Assembly: GCF_013072695.1 (NCBI RefSeq)
Contig: NZ_LXUK01000027.1
Coordinates: 310,001 to 374,000, forward strand
Direction: 5' to 3'
Source of the DNA: Acinetobacter sp. Ac_5812
GTDB taxonomy: Bacteria; Pseudomonadota; Gammaproteobacteria; Pseudomonadales; Moraxellaceae
Length of the DNA stretch: 64,000 nucleotides
Shown here: one piece after another, positions 43,455 to 52,838 of the stretch
Position numbering within the stretch: the stretch's first letter is position 1
Layout of the letters: each line of letters begins with the position of its first letter
Notes under the pieces: generated by a model
Database searches by the model: none
Told to the model about the DNA's origin: nothing
What the model saw: only the letters and a program-made list of their open reading frames with translations
Program-made: the position numbers and the translations under genes

Positions 43455-43465
43455 CTTTCGAATTT

Positions 43466-43824
43466 TGGTGGAGATGGCGGGAGTCGAACCCGCGTCCGCC
43501 AGCACTACGCCCGAGAATACTACATGCTTAGATATCGTCTACTATTTTAACTCTTTGTGACCCGACGAACAGGGTACAAATCGCGATCCTCTAAGTTTAG
43601 TACAAAGCCCCGAGGCTTGGCTTTATACGGACTTGTGTGCGTGCGCTTCAGTCGGACTCTCTAACCACAAGTATTCAGAGAGGCGGACAAGCTGCCCTTA
43701 GGCAGCTAGAGCGTATGATTCGTCGTTTGCGACTAAAAAATGCAAATTTGATTTACGAGAGGAAATGCGCTCTCGGCATGCATCTATGAGTTTCATCACC
43801 AGCGTCGAAGCCAGGAACATCCCC
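43466..43824 (-). ncRNA. ssrA: Transfer-messenger RNA (tmRNA)
   Basis: On the minus strand the RNA starts GGGGATGTTCCTGGCTTCGA and ends with the T-arm GCGGGTTCGACTCCCGC followed by CATCTCCACCA with an encoded CCA. Length is about 359 nt. The internal reading frame starts at the GCA resume codon and encodes the degradation tag ANDESYALAA followed by TAA. With SmpB it rescues stalled ribosomes and tags the nascent chain for proteolysis. It is the standard one-piece form. Confidence 0.97.
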
Positions 43825-43842
43825 AAAGTACAGCGCAATCAT

Positions 43843-43871
43843 AGCATAGATAGTCAGAATTTAAATCTCAA
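43843..43871 (-). promoter_or_regulatory. Candidate ssrA promoter
   Basis: Minus-strand TTGAGA (43866-43871) and TATGCT (43843-43848) with a 17-bp spacer, placing transcription start about a dozen nt before the mature 5' end, as expected for an RNase P-processed precursor. Confidence 0.5.
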
Positions 43872-43948
43872 TTTCTAACCAATCAGCAAAATATACGCTT
43901 ATTCTTCAATATTGTGTCTCAACTTGTTTTTTCAAGTTCCAATTCAGG

Positions 43949-45475
43949 TTAATGCGGCGCAGGTCCACCAGCCACAGGTTTAGGCTTTGGACTCATCCAG
44001 ATCAGGGCACTGGCAAACACAAACACAATCGCCAACAACATAAACACATGATTGGCGGACATGGTAATCGCCTCTTTATCTACTAAATTAGCAATCGTTG
44101 CTAAAGTCGCATCAGAGGAGAATCCTTTCTGCAATAAAGTATTTTGTACTTCCTGCGGATGTAAGTTATTCACCATTTCACTGCGCGCCACTTTGGCATG
44201 ATCGTCCCAGATCGTCACGGCAATCGAAGCACCAATCGCTCCTGCCATGGTTCTCAAGAAGTTCATCAAACCTGCGGCCGATGCCATTTCTTGTGGCAAC
44301 ACTGAACCCATTGCAATATTTGACAATGGAATAAAGAAGAATGGCACTGCAAAGCCCTGCAAGATTTGTGGCCATGCCAAAGACAGAAAGTCTGCATCTG
44401 TGACCCAGAAAGCTCGCATTAAAGTAACCACACCTAAGAGCGCCAAACCAAAACTTGCTAATGCACGCGGGTCATATTTGGTCGACAACTTGGCCACAAT
44501 TGGCGACATGGTCAGACTGCCAAAGCCCATGGTGGCGGTGAGATAACCAGCCCATGTGGCGGTATAACCCAAATTAATCTGTAGCCACTGCGGTATCAGC
44601 ACGATACTGCCAAAGAAGGAACCAAAGCCAAAGGCCAACGCCAATACGGACACGGCGAAGCCCCTATGTCGGAACACATACAGATTGACCACAGGATGCT
44701 TTTCAGTCAGTTCCCAAATCATAAACACGATAAAGCCAACCACCGCAATCAAGGCTAGCATGATAATACTGCTGCTATTAAACCAGTCACGTTCATGTCC
44801 GAGATCGAGCATTAATTGCAGTGCGCCAATCCAGAGGACTAACAGGCCTAGTCCGATCGCATCAATCCGCAGTTTTTCGGTTTTGGTTTCAGCCACAGAC
44901 AATAAACGTATCGCGGCTAAAACACAGAAAATACCGACAGGAATATTGATAAAGAAAATCCAGTGCCAAGACAAATTGTCACTGATGAGTCCACCAAGAA
45001 TTGGTCCTAAAATCGGCCCAATCACCGTGGTCATCGCCCAGAGACCCATCGCCTGTGCATGTTTTTCAGGTGGGAAAATTCGCATTAATAAGGTTTGGCT
45101 GAGTGGCATCAATGGGCCACCACAGAGACCTTGGCCTATACGGAAGAACACCAACATTTCCAATGAGGTCGCTAAACCACACAGGAATGAAAAGATGGTA
45201 AAGCCAATCAATCCAAAGACAAACACACGTACGGCACCAAAGCGACCTGCTAACCACCCCGTTAAAGGTACACAAATTGCTTCCGCAACGGCGTAAGAAG
45301 TAATGACCCATGTCCCTTGTGAACTGGAAACCGCAAGGTTCCCAGTAATGTGTGGGACTGAGACATTGGCAATGGTGGTATCTAGGACCACCATAAAATT
45401 GGAAAGGGCGATCACAAACGCGGCAAGTAGTAAGCGCCCGCCACTAAGTTCTGCAAATGGATTTTGCGTTTTCAT
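43949..45475 (-). CDS. emrB: MFS multidrug efflux transporter, DHA2 family (EmrB type)
   Basis: A 508-residue, 14-helix drug:H+ antiporter of the EmrB/QacA family. Motif D/A 'MVVLDTTIANVSVPHI' occurs in helix 1, 'GWLAGRFGAVRVF' after helix 2, and motif C 'GPILGPILGGLI' in helix 5. The adaptor gene lies immediately upstream (6-nt gap). Together with the adaptor and an outer-membrane channel encoded elsewhere it would export hydrophobic compounds. No dedicated MarR-type emrR is adjacent. Confidence 0.9.
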   Translation of the reverse strand: MKTQNPFAELSGGRLLLAAFVIALSNFMVVLDTTIANVSVPHITGNLAVSSSQGTWVITSYAVAEAICVPLTGWLAGRFGAVRVFVFGLIGFTIFSFLCGLATSLEMLVFFRIGQGLCGGPLMPLSQTLLMRIFPPEKHAQAMGLWAMTTVIGPILGPILGGLISDNLSWHWIFFINIPVGIFCVLAAIRLLSVAETKTEKLRIDAIGLGLLVLWIGALQLMLDLGHERDWFNSSSIIMLALIAVVGFIVFMIWELTEKHPVVNLYVFRHRGFAVSVLALAFGFGSFFGSIVLIPQWLQINLGYTATWAGYLTATMGFGSLTMSPIVAKLSTKYDPRALASFGLALLGVVTLMRAFWVTDADFLSLAWPQILQGFAVPFFFIPLSNIAMGSVLPQEMASAAGLMNFLRTMAGAIGASIAVTIWDDHAKVARSEMVNNLHPQEVQNTLLQKGFSSDATLATIANLVDKEAITMSANHVFMLLAIVFVFASALIWMSPKPKPVAGGPAPH

Positions 45476-45481
45476 GGCTAG

Positions 45482-46630
45482 TTACTTCGATGCAAGATCA
45501 ATATCTGCTTGCATCGACAAACCGACGCGCAATGGATACTCTGCAAGTTCTTTAGGATCAAGGCTGATACGGACGGGTAGACGCTGTACCACTTTAATCC
45601 AGTTACCTGTGGCATTTTGCGCAGGAATCAAGGCAAATGCTGCTCCTGTACCGCCTGAGAAACCTTGTACCGTACCGTGGTAAACCACGTCATCACCATA
45701 TAAGTCAGAGCGTAAAGTGACTTTCTGCCCTGTTTTAACTTTTGCCAATTGGCTTTCTTTGTAGTTGGCATCGACATACAGTGCAGAGACAGGAACCACC
45801 GACATCATCACGGTTCCTGGTGCAACCCGCTGTCCGATCTGAATATTACGGCGTGCGATTACACCATCGACAGGCGCACGAATCACTGTACGTTCTAAAT
45901 CCAGTACGGCCTGCTCCACATGTGCTTTTGCGACTAAAACATCTGGGGTAGATGCTTCATTGACACCTTGAATCAAGGCTTCATTGGCAGCCAACGTACT
46001 TTCAGCCGCTTTACGGCTTGAGGTCGCTTGTGCCAAGCCTGCTTGAGCTAAATCCAGACTGGCTTTTGCTGTCGAAACCGCACTTTGTGCCTTGCTTAAT
46101 TCTTCTTTAGAAATTGCACCCGATGCAGCCAGTTCATTACGACGATTCAACTCCAGTGCAGCACGATCATAATCGGCTTGTGCCTTGGTCACTTGCGCCT
46201 GCGCACTGGTGATTTCATCATTCCGCACCACCACTTGTGAGTTTAATGAGCTGCTATTGGCTTGGCTTTGTTTATATTGGCGTTGTGCTTTAGCAAGTTC
46301 TGCCTGCGCCTGTGCCAATTGAATCTTGGCATCACGTTCATCAATACGCACCAACACATCGCCTTGTTTGACCTGTTGGGTCTCTTTAACCAATACCTCA
46401 GCCACTTGCCCACTGACCATTGAGGTGATTTGTGCAGTTTCTGCACCCACATAAGCATTGTCTGTACTAACCGAATGATTAAAGAATAACGCCCAAATAC
46501 CATACAGAATTGCAGCGAGAATGAGAATGAGTGCGAAAAATCCAAGGAATTTTTTACGTTTTGCTTTCATTGCATCATCTGATGCCGAATCTGAAGCAGC
46601 ATCCTGCTGGTTGGCTTGAGCGTCAGTCAT
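45482..46630 (-). CDS. emrA: Membrane fusion protein of the EmrAB-type efflux system
   Basis: A 382-residue HlyD-family adaptor. A charged N-terminus is followed by one membrane helix (residues about 29-50, 'FLGFFALILILAAILYGIWAL'), then 'VSTDNAYVGAETAQITSMVSG', a long coiled-coil hairpin (residues about 110-215, Ala/Gln-rich) and 'VIRAPVDGVIARRNIQIGQRV'. AGGAA lies 9 nt before ATG 46630. It forms an operon with the DHA2 pump gene downstream. Confidence 0.9.
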   Translation of the reverse strand: MTDAQANQQDAASDSASDDAMKAKRKKFLGFFALILILAAILYGIWALFFNHSVSTDNAYVGAETAQITSMVSGQVAEVLVKETQQVKQGDVLVRIDERDAKIQLAQAQAELAKAQRQYKQSQANSSSLNSQVVVRNDEITSAQAQVTKAQADYDRAALELNRRNELAASGAISKEELSKAQSAVSTAKASLDLAQAGLAQATSSRKAAESTLAANEALIQGVNEASTPDVLVAKAHVEQAVLDLERTVIRAPVDGVIARRNIQIGQRVAPGTVMMSVVPVSALYVDANYKESQLAKVKTGQKVTLRSDLYGDDVVYHGTVQGFSGGTGAAFALIPAQNATGNWIKVVQRLPVRISLDPKELAEYPLRVGLSMQADIDLASK

Positions 46631-46683
46631 AAGTTATTCCTGAAAATTAAAGAGATTTTTAACTTTTGGTTTAATCAGCCGAT

Positions 46684-46708
46684 CAGTTTAAGTTTAAAAA
46701 CTTAACTG
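46684..46708. promoter_or_regulatory. Imperfect inverted repeat upstream of emrA
   Basis: An imperfect dyad (CAGTTTAAGTTT / AAAACTTAACTG) sits about 55-80 bp upstream of the emrA start and could be an operator. The rest of the 474-bp gap 46631-47104 is AT-rich; apart from the emrA ribosome site I see no gene or clear promoter. Confidence 0.3.
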
Positions 46709-47104
46709 AATGTTAAAAAAACCCAAAATGAAAAATAAGAACAAAAACCATTTCGCATTTTAACGATAAAAAATCATATGACGAGATTAAAAAAAATAAC
46801 TGATGCGTTCAATTCTTATAAATTGATATTTTAATGATAATAAGAAACTTAAAGTTTGGGTTCTAAGCAAGTGATCTTCGTCATCTCCTCAGACACCACA
46901 ATGCTTAACATACCTATAAAGCATGAAGATATATGTGGAATAGGCTTGTGTATTTGGCTGGATTTGTTCTAATGAACTCAGGTGGAATATTGATTTTTGC
47001 ACATCAATTCATTTTTCCATGCGAGAAAAACGCGGTCATTTATGGATCAGAATGGCATTTTTCTTGCTGCTAAAACAACAAACACTTAGCTAGGTGAAAG
47101 GACG

Positions 47105-48091
47105 ATGACATCACTCAGCCAAAATATGGATCTTATCCATCATTCCCATCAGGCCGACTTTGCTCAAGACCTGATGTCAATGATCTGTGGTGAGCACCGC
47201 TTAGATACCCTGTGTCGAGAAACACTCGATTTTCATTATGACGGGATTCGTTTACCACATAAAAAAATGGCGATCGGAACCATCAGTTATGGCGCAAATG
47301 TCGCCATCAATATTGCCAACCTAAAGGCCTATAGCATCAGCCTGCCCTTTCACGGCAAACAAACACTCAGTATCCGTGGTGCAAAATACCAATCCGATGC
47401 ACAAACTGGTTTGATTGTCTCCAATCAGGACTTACAAGACTTGGTCATCAATCAGGACTGTCAAAAATTTCAGGTGGTCATTCCTGAAAATAGCTTGCAA
47501 CTGGTGCTGTCCGAACTTCTCAATCAACCAATTGAAGAAGCCATCGTATTTAACCCTGAAATTTCCTTGTCGATGACTGGCTTGATGCAAGCATGGTGGC
47601 ACAATATTGAAAATTTCTTGCAGTTAAAATCGCATTATGCCGACTTTTCTGGCTTGCCCATGTTTTCCGAAGACTACGAAAATTTTGTGATTAAAGCCCT
47701 GCTGCTGTCTCAGGAGAATAATTATTCTGCTGCGCTACATGAACGCTGTAACCGAGCTGAACCTGCCTATCTGCGTAAAGTAAAAAACTTTATCATTCAG
47801 CATGCCCATGAAGCCCTCAATGCCGAAAGCTTACACACCTTGGCAGGTGTGTCTAAATCCAAACTCTATGAAGAATTTCAGCAGCATTATGGTCTGAGTC
47901 CAATGGCCTATCTGCGTAAATATCGCCTACAGCAAATCTATAAAATATTGAGCAATGCCGCCAAGCATCAAAAAATTTCCATCTCTAAACTGGCCTATGA
48001 TTGGGGCTTTAATCATCTCAGCCGTTTCGCGCAGGAATATAAGGATGAATTTGGGGAAAAACCAAGTGAAACCCGAAATAAACATGAGTGA
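47105..48091 (+). CDS. AraC/XylS family regulator, probable activator of the ant genes
   Basis: A 328-residue regulator. The N-terminal cupin-like AraC_binding_2 domain (residues about 20-200) is that of XylS/BenR/AntR-type proteins, and the C-terminal tandem HTH reads 'EALNAESLHTLAGVSKSKLYEEFQQHYGLSPMAYLRKYRLQQIY' and 'SISKLAYDWGFNHLSRFAQEYKDEFGEKPSE' (in parts). This C-terminal pattern is typical of the BenR/AntR group. Being next to the aromatic-acid transporter and antCBA, it is the best candidate for the protein bound at 52685-52720. Inducer probably anthranilate. Confidence 0.85.
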   Translation: MTSLSQNMDLIHHSHQADFAQDLMSMICGEHRLDTLCRETLDFHYDGIRLPHKKMAIGTISYGANVAINIANLKAYSISLPFHGKQTLSIRGAKYQSDAQTGLIVSNQDLQDLVINQDCQKFQVVIPENSLQLVLSELLNQPIEEAIVFNPEISLSMTGLMQAWWHNIENFLQLKSHYADFSGLPMFSEDYENFVIKALLLSQENNYSAALHERCNRAEPAYLRKVKNFIIQHAHEALNAESLHTLAGVSKSKLYEEFQQHYGLSPMAYLRKYRLQQIYKILSNAAKHQKISISKLAYDWGFNHLSRFAQEYKDEFGEKPSETRNKHE

Positions 48092-48104
48092 ACACTCTTA
48101 AATA

Positions 48105-48137
48105 TAAAAAAGCCCAGTCAACATACTGGGCTTTTTC
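48105..48137. terminator. Bidirectional terminator between the regulator and transporter genes
   Basis: AGCCCAGT (48111-48118), 6-nt loop, ACTGGGCT (48125-48132), with A6 before and TTTTT after, so it can end transcription from both sides. Confidence 0.85.
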
Positions 48138-48139
48138 CA

Positions 48140-49474
48140 TTAACTGGTGCTTAACACTGGATTAGCTTTATTGTTCTGACGCATGGCTTTTAAACTCAAG
48201 GTAATGAAAGCAATCAAGGTCGGCAAAGCCAACAGATAGAAAATTCCGCCAAGACTGATCTCATAAGTAAAAATATAAGAACCGAAGAATGCCCCAAAGA
48301 TGGCGCCGACGCGACCAATACCATGCATCCATGACACGCCTACCGCACGACACTGCGATGGATAAAATAAAGCGGCCAAAGGCAATAGAGACGATTGCGC
48401 CCCTGTCAGCAATGCCCCTATCAGGAAAATACTGATGCCAAGCAGTAAGATACTGGAACTAACGAAGCCCGCAACGATAAACATGATAAATGCAGTCAGG
48501 TAAGCATATTTAATCACCAGAGTTGGATTCAGTTTATCCATATACCAGCCCATGATAATGGCCCCGATCACCCCACCAAAAGGGAATATTGCAGCAATTA
48601 AACTAAACTGTTGTGTGCTAAAGCCTGCGGTTTTTAAAATAGTCGGCATCCAGCTGGTTAGCAAATAGAACACCAAGAGACTCATAAAACAGCACAGCCA
48701 TAACATCACTGAACCCCATAGATATTTACCTAAAACTGTTTTGACCGGGCTTTCACTGTGGTCTACATCAAGGTGCGGCAACTCGATTTTGACCGTATCA
48801 GCAAAAGCATGACCTTGAATCTTTGCCAGAATCTGTTGTGCTTTGGCTTGCTGCTCTCGTTTGATCAGATAAGGCACTGATTCAGGTAATTTCAGCAATA
48901 AAGCCACCACGAGGAACAAGGGAATAATGCCACCTAAAATCACCACTTTGGCCCAACCCAGATTTTCCAGTAAATAAGCAGACAACAGACCGCCACAGGA
49001 AATTCCCAACATAAATCCACAACCCGCCAAACCAGTCAGAAAGGCTTTACGTTTCGCAGGCATATATTCTGAAACAATCGTACTGATATTTGGCATCGCC
49101 GCACCCAAACCCACGCCGGTAATAAAGCGGTAAATCATCAAGTCCTGCGTGGAAGAAGCAAAACCACATAAGATGGTAAATATGGAAAATAATAAAGTGG
49201 TGAACACGATCACCCCTTTACGCCCAAACCGATCTGCCAATGGTCCTGAAATAATTGCACCGATCGACATCCCCACCAGCGCTGCACTGAGTACGGGTGC
49301 CAATTCAGGTTTACTGATGCCCCAATCATCCAGTAAGGCAGGTGCGATAAAACCAATAATTCCAGTATCTAAACCATCACAAAAAAACACCAAGAAACCT
49401 AGTGCAAAGACCAGCCATTGTAGTGGCGATAAGCGGTCACGATTGATTACGGTATTAACATCAACTGTCTTCAT
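48140..49474 (-). CDS. MFS aromatic acid:H+ symporter (AAHS family, BenK/PcaK-like)
   Basis: A 444-residue, 12-helix MFS carrier. AAHS marks are the helix-1 motif 'FFCDGLDTGIIGFIAPAL' with conserved Asp, the loop 2-3 motif 'GPLADRFGRKGVI', and 'RFITGVGLGAAMPN' in helix 4. AAGGGA precedes the ATG. It is transcribed in the same direction as antABC but separated by 181 bp with a terminator, so it probably has its own promoter. It likely imports anthranilate or benzoate. Confidence 0.88.
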   Translation of the reverse strand: MKTVDVNTVINRDRLSPLQWLVFALGFLVFFCDGLDTGIIGFIAPALLDDWGISKPELAPVLSAALVGMSIGAIISGPLADRFGRKGVIVFTTLLFSIFTILCGFASSTQDLMIYRFITGVGLGAAMPNISTIVSEYMPAKRKAFLTGLAGCGFMLGISCGGLLSAYLLENLGWAKVVILGGIIPLFLVVALLLKLPESVPYLIKREQQAKAQQILAKIQGHAFADTVKIELPHLDVDHSESPVKTVLGKYLWGSVMLWLCCFMSLLVFYLLTSWMPTILKTAGFSTQQFSLIAAIFPFGGVIGAIIMGWYMDKLNPTLVIKYAYLTAFIMFIVAGFVSSSILLLGISIFLIGALLTGAQSSLLPLAALFYPSQCRAVGVSWMHGIGRVGAIFGAFFGSYIFTYEISLGGIFYLLALPTLIAFITLSLKAMRQNNKANPVLSTS

Positions 49475-49614
49475 CTTTATTCCCTTAAAAGCAAATTCTG
49501 TTAAAACTTCTGTTGGTTAGATAAATAAAAAAGCTTGAATAAATCTCTCCTTCAGAGTCGTCTGATTGCATACATCCGATATTTTTAATGTTGAGGATGA
49601 TGTTTTTGATGAAT

Positions 49615-49649
49615 GAAAAAAGGGATGGTCATTACGATGTTCCACCCCT
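49615..49649 (-). terminator. Rho-independent terminator after antC
   Basis: On the minus strand AGGGGTGG, a 13-nt loop and CCATCCCT form an 8-bp stem (one G-U pair) followed by TTTTTC, just past the antC stop at 49656. Confidence 0.7.
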
Positions 49650-49655
49650 CTTCGA

Positions 49656-50702
49656 TTAAGCATCGAGTGCAATACGTGCACTGTTGCTTTGTAAAAACTT
49701 CTCGCTATAGAGACGGTAATTACTTAATGCTTGCTCATCCAGCCAGCATTTGACCGCTTCGATCATCGGCGGTGGCCCGCATAAATACATATCAAAAGCT
49801 TGTTCCGCGAGTTGATCACGATTCAGGTGCTGATGGATATAACCTGTTTTGCCTGTCCACGTCTCTGAAGATTGGGTGACGATAGGTTGATAGTTAAAAT
49901 GCGGCATCCGTTCTGCATAGGCCTGTAACCGCGATTGCTCGCATAAGTCGGCTGCCTGATTGACCCCGTAATACAACTGAATTGCGGGTGCATCGACTTG
50001 CTCGGCAATATTGTCCAGCATACCTAAAAAAGCAGATAGACCTGTGCCGCCTGCAATAAACACCAGCGGTCGCTCTACTTCACGTAAATAGAAACTGCCC
50101 AAAGGTGCTTCCATCATGATGGTTTGCCCCACTTGGCAACGTTCACGTAAATAATTACTCATGATCCCATCAGGCAATAAGCGAATTAAAAATTGCAGTT
50201 GATTGTCAGGATTGGGTCGATTGGCAAAGGAATAAGAACGCCAATCTTCTGTCTCAGGGATTTGCAAACGGGCATATTGACCGGGTAGAAACTCAAGTTG
50301 CTTGGCAGATGAACTGGCATCGACATGCAGGATGGCGGTGCTCTCTGACACCAGTTCAAGCTTGGTCACTTTGCTGGCAATTTTTAAAGTTTCACCTGCA
50401 TGGCACATCTCGGAGTTATGATCAAAATAAAAGGCAGCATTGGATTTGACCCGCGTTTGGCAAGCCAGCATTTTACGCTCAGCCAAATCACGTTCACTCA
50501 GCGCATCTTCATCGACATATTCCTGTTCATAAATGCCAGTTTCACATTGGCCCTGACAGGTTCCGCACACGCCCTCACGGCAATCCAAGGGTAAATTGAT
50601 ACCCTGACGAATGGCTGCATTCAGCAGTAACTCATCCTCTTGGACTGAAATAAAAAAGGTTTTTCCATCGGCAAAATTAAGCGCAACTGAATGTCCCATC
50701 AT
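49656..50702 (-). CDS. antC: Anthranilate 1,2-dioxygenase electron transfer component (reductase)
   Basis: A 348-residue reductase with an N-terminal plant-type [2Fe-2S] ferredoxin (Cys41, Cys46, Cys49 in CREGVCGTC and a later Cys in ACQTR), then FAD-binding ('WRSYSFANRP') and NAD-binding ('IAGGTGLSAFLGML' ... 'YLCGPPPMIEAVK') domains. It resembles A. baylyi AntC as I recall it. Two start codons (ATGATG) lie 4 and 7 nt after GGGAG. It passes electrons from NADH to the AntAB oxygenase. Confidence 0.92.
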   Translation of the reverse strand: MMGHSVALNFADGKTFFISVQEDELLLNAAIRQGINLPLDCREGVCGTCQGQCETGIYEQEYVDEDALSERDLAERKMLACQTRVKSNAAFYFDHNSEMCHAGETLKIASKVTKLELVSESTAILHVDASSSAKQLEFLPGQYARLQIPETEDWRSYSFANRPNPDNQLQFLIRLLPDGIMSNYLRERCQVGQTIMMEAPLGSFYLREVERPLVFIAGGTGLSAFLGMLDNIAEQVDAPAIQLYYGVNQAADLCEQSRLQAYAERMPHFNYQPIVTQSSETWTGKTGYIHQHLNRDQLAEQAFDMYLCGPPPMIEAVKCWLDEQALSNYRLYSEKFLQSNSARIALDA

Positions 50703-50711
50703 GATGCTCCC

Positions 50712-51203
50712 TTAAACATGATAAAAATCTAAGACCGAATCAATTTTGTCATTTAGCAAAATCGTGTGCTGACGGCGGATACGGAATCCTTCCGCCGTAG
50801 GTCTTAACAGATAAGTGGCATGTCCATAGAAACAACCTTCCAGTCCTTGACGGTTATATAAAGTGCTCCAACCGACTCTGGCTTCAATCAAACCCTCTGG
50901 TAGGGTTTTAACCTGTACATTTTGAATGCTGTGCTGCGTACGAGGTAATGGCGTGGCTGATGCTGCTTTGCCCGTACGAATACGGAATACGCGGTCTTCC
51001 AGACCTGAGCGATCGGCATAATAAATATAAGACAAGCCCTGATTCGGATCTTCGACATAACGATGATCATCAATCCATTGCGGAATGTGATATTCGCTAT
51101 CTTCATCATACAATTCCAGATAGGCATCCCAATCATAACGATCACACAGTTCAGACTTCTGATATAAAAATTGTGAAACGGCAAAATGTAATTCAGCAGT
51201 CAT
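50712..51203 (-). CDS. antB: Anthranilate 1,2-dioxygenase small subunit
   Basis: A 163-residue ring-hydroxylating dioxygenase beta subunit of the SnoaL-like fold. The N-terminus 'FLYQKSELCDRYDWDAYLELYDEDSEYHIP' is typical of BenB/AntB. It lies between antA (3-nt gap) and antC (9-nt gap). Structural subunit of the alpha3-beta3 oxygenase. Confidence 0.92.
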   Translation of the reverse strand: MTAELHFAVSQFLYQKSELCDRYDWDAYLELYDEDSEYHIPQWIDDHRYVEDPNQGLSYIYYADRSGLEDRVFRIRTGKAASATPLPRTQHSIQNVQVKTLPEGLIEARVGWSTLYNRQGLEGCFYGHATYLLRPTAEGFRIRRQHTILLNDKIDSVLDFYHV

Positions 51204-51206
51204 GGC

Positions 51207-52622
51207 TTAGACCTCCTCTGTCACAGTATCTAACTGGTAGGTAATATCCTGCATTTTTAAGGCTTTGCGATTTAAGCCATCCAGCATTAAGCGTTGCCAT
51301 TGACCATGTTGATTGACATATAGGCCTTCATGCGTCAGTTCACTGCCCGTGATCACAGGTTGAATCCCCAGATCCTGTGCATTTTGCGTCAACTCATAGC
51401 ACCATTTATGCTGTCCACGAGAAATATCACTCCAGCGTTCCAAACGTGCTTGGAAACCTTTTTGCTGTTCACGGAACTCCACCAGATCATCAGGCGTACC
51501 TAAGCCAGAGACATTGAAGAAGTCTTCAAACTGGCGAATGCGGTTACGACGTGCCTCGGTCGACTCGCCTTTTACTGCCAGACATTGGCTAATCACTTCA
51601 GTTTTATTCCATGCCACAGGACGGACAATCCGTAGTTGAGAACTGATCTGATCCATAAAGAACAAGCTTGGGTAGAGGTTTAGGTTTCTGAGACGATGCA
51701 TCGCCCATTCCGCACGCTTGGCACCATATTTTTCCAGCAGATAAGGCATCACCGTGTCATAGCCAGGACGCACGGCTGGATTTGGCATCTCACTGAATAG
51801 AACACTATGACCGTTTTTAAAACTGAACCAGCCATCATCGGTTTGGTTATCACCCGCACCTAATTTGCTGTAATCCAAGGTATCCAGATCATCGCCCTTG
51901 GCTGCATTGACCTGTTGGCGATGTTGTACGGTTGAGACATAGTTATAGTGCACGGTACTGACGTGATAGCCATCCAGACCATTTTCATTTTGCAGCTTCC
52001 AGTTTCCTGCAAAGGTATAAGCAGACTTGCCTTGCAGGACTTCCAACTCACCAGTTGGCGACTGTTCCACCATTAAATCGAGGAATACTTTGGCATCCCC
52101 CAAAAAGTCTTCAAGGGTATCTGTTGCTTGTGTGTCCAGACTGACAAAAACAAAGCCACGATAACTAGCAATTCGTCCTTGTTTGAGACCACGACTCGAT
52201 TTATCAAAATCTTCACAATATTCAGCAGGTGCTTTGACCTTGACCAGACGACCATCTGATTTATAGCACCACGCATGGAACGGACAGGTAAAGGTAGATT
52301 GATTGCCTTTGGCCACACGGGTTAAGGTCGCACCACGATGTTCACAGGCATTGACCATGGCATGTAATTGACCTTGACCATCACGGCTAATAATCAGCGG
52401 TTGGCGTCCAATCTGAACCGTTAAAAAATCATGATTGTTGCGAATTTCACTTTCGTGACAGGCGTAGATCCAAACTTTTTCAAAGATCAATTCCATTTCC
52501 AAATCGAAAAGTTCAGCCTCTGTGAACATCTCGCGTGTAATACGGAATACGCCATCGTTCGGGCGAAAATCCAAACATCCTGTGATGAAATCTTGCCATT
52601 CTGCAATATTACGTGTTGTCAT
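51207..52622 (-). CDS. antA: Anthranilate 1,2-dioxygenase large subunit
   Basis: Start ATG 52622 (MTTRNIAEWQDF) has GGAGG 8 nt upstream; a TTG further upstream is unlikely. The 471-residue Rieske oxygenase alpha subunit carries Cys93-x-His95 and Cys113-x2-His116 for the [2Fe-2S] cluster, and Asp217-x2-His220-x4-His225 near the mononuclear iron. Length and sequence fit A. baylyi AntA as I remember it. It converts anthranilate to catechol with release of CO2 and NH3. No catechol pathway genes are in the window. Confidence 0.94.
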   Translation of the reverse strand: MTTRNIAEWQDFITGCLDFRPNDGVFRITREMFTEAELFDLEMELIFEKVWIYACHESEIRNNHDFLTVQIGRQPLIISRDGQGQLHAMVNACEHRGATLTRVAKGNQSTFTCPFHAWCYKSDGRLVKVKAPAEYCEDFDKSSRGLKQGRIASYRGFVFVSLDTQATDTLEDFLGDAKVFLDLMVEQSPTGELEVLQGKSAYTFAGNWKLQNENGLDGYHVSTVHYNYVSTVQHRQQVNAAKGDDLDTLDYSKLGAGDNQTDDGWFSFKNGHSVLFSEMPNPAVRPGYDTVMPYLLEKYGAKRAEWAMHRLRNLNLYPSLFFMDQISSQLRIVRPVAWNKTEVISQCLAVKGESTEARRNRIRQFEDFFNVSGLGTPDDLVEFREQQKGFQARLERWSDISRGQHKWCYELTQNAQDLGIQPVITGSELTHEGLYVNQHGQWQRLMLDGLNRKALKMQDITYQLDTVTEEV

Positions 52623-52684
52623 TTTTATATCCTCCAATCAATAAAAATCTTTTCTTGATTGAAGCGTGATTTAGTTCTTGGCTC

Positions 52685-52720
52685 TATCCACTTTTTCCAG
52701 ATCTCTATCCAGTTTCTGAA
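52685..52720 (-). promoter_or_regulatory. XylS-type tandem operator upstream of antA
   Basis: On the minus strand two 15-mers of the XylS form TGCA-N6-GGNTA lie in direct repeat: TTCA-GAAACT-GGATA (52720-52706) and TGGA-AAAAGT-GGATA (52699-52685). They are separated by 6 bp, a 21-bp period, as in the Pm promoter bound by XylS. Each has one mismatch in TGCA and a perfect GGNTA. They lie 63-98 bp before the antA start. Confidence 0.7.
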
Positions 52721-52838
52721 TAATTTTAGTGACACTGCCGAGCAACGCTTATTTGAGAATAACGTTTAAAAGCCAATCTAAGAGTGAAGTGCAGGATAAA
52801 TGAGAATCATCGAGCGAAGATTAATCGAGTATGCACAA

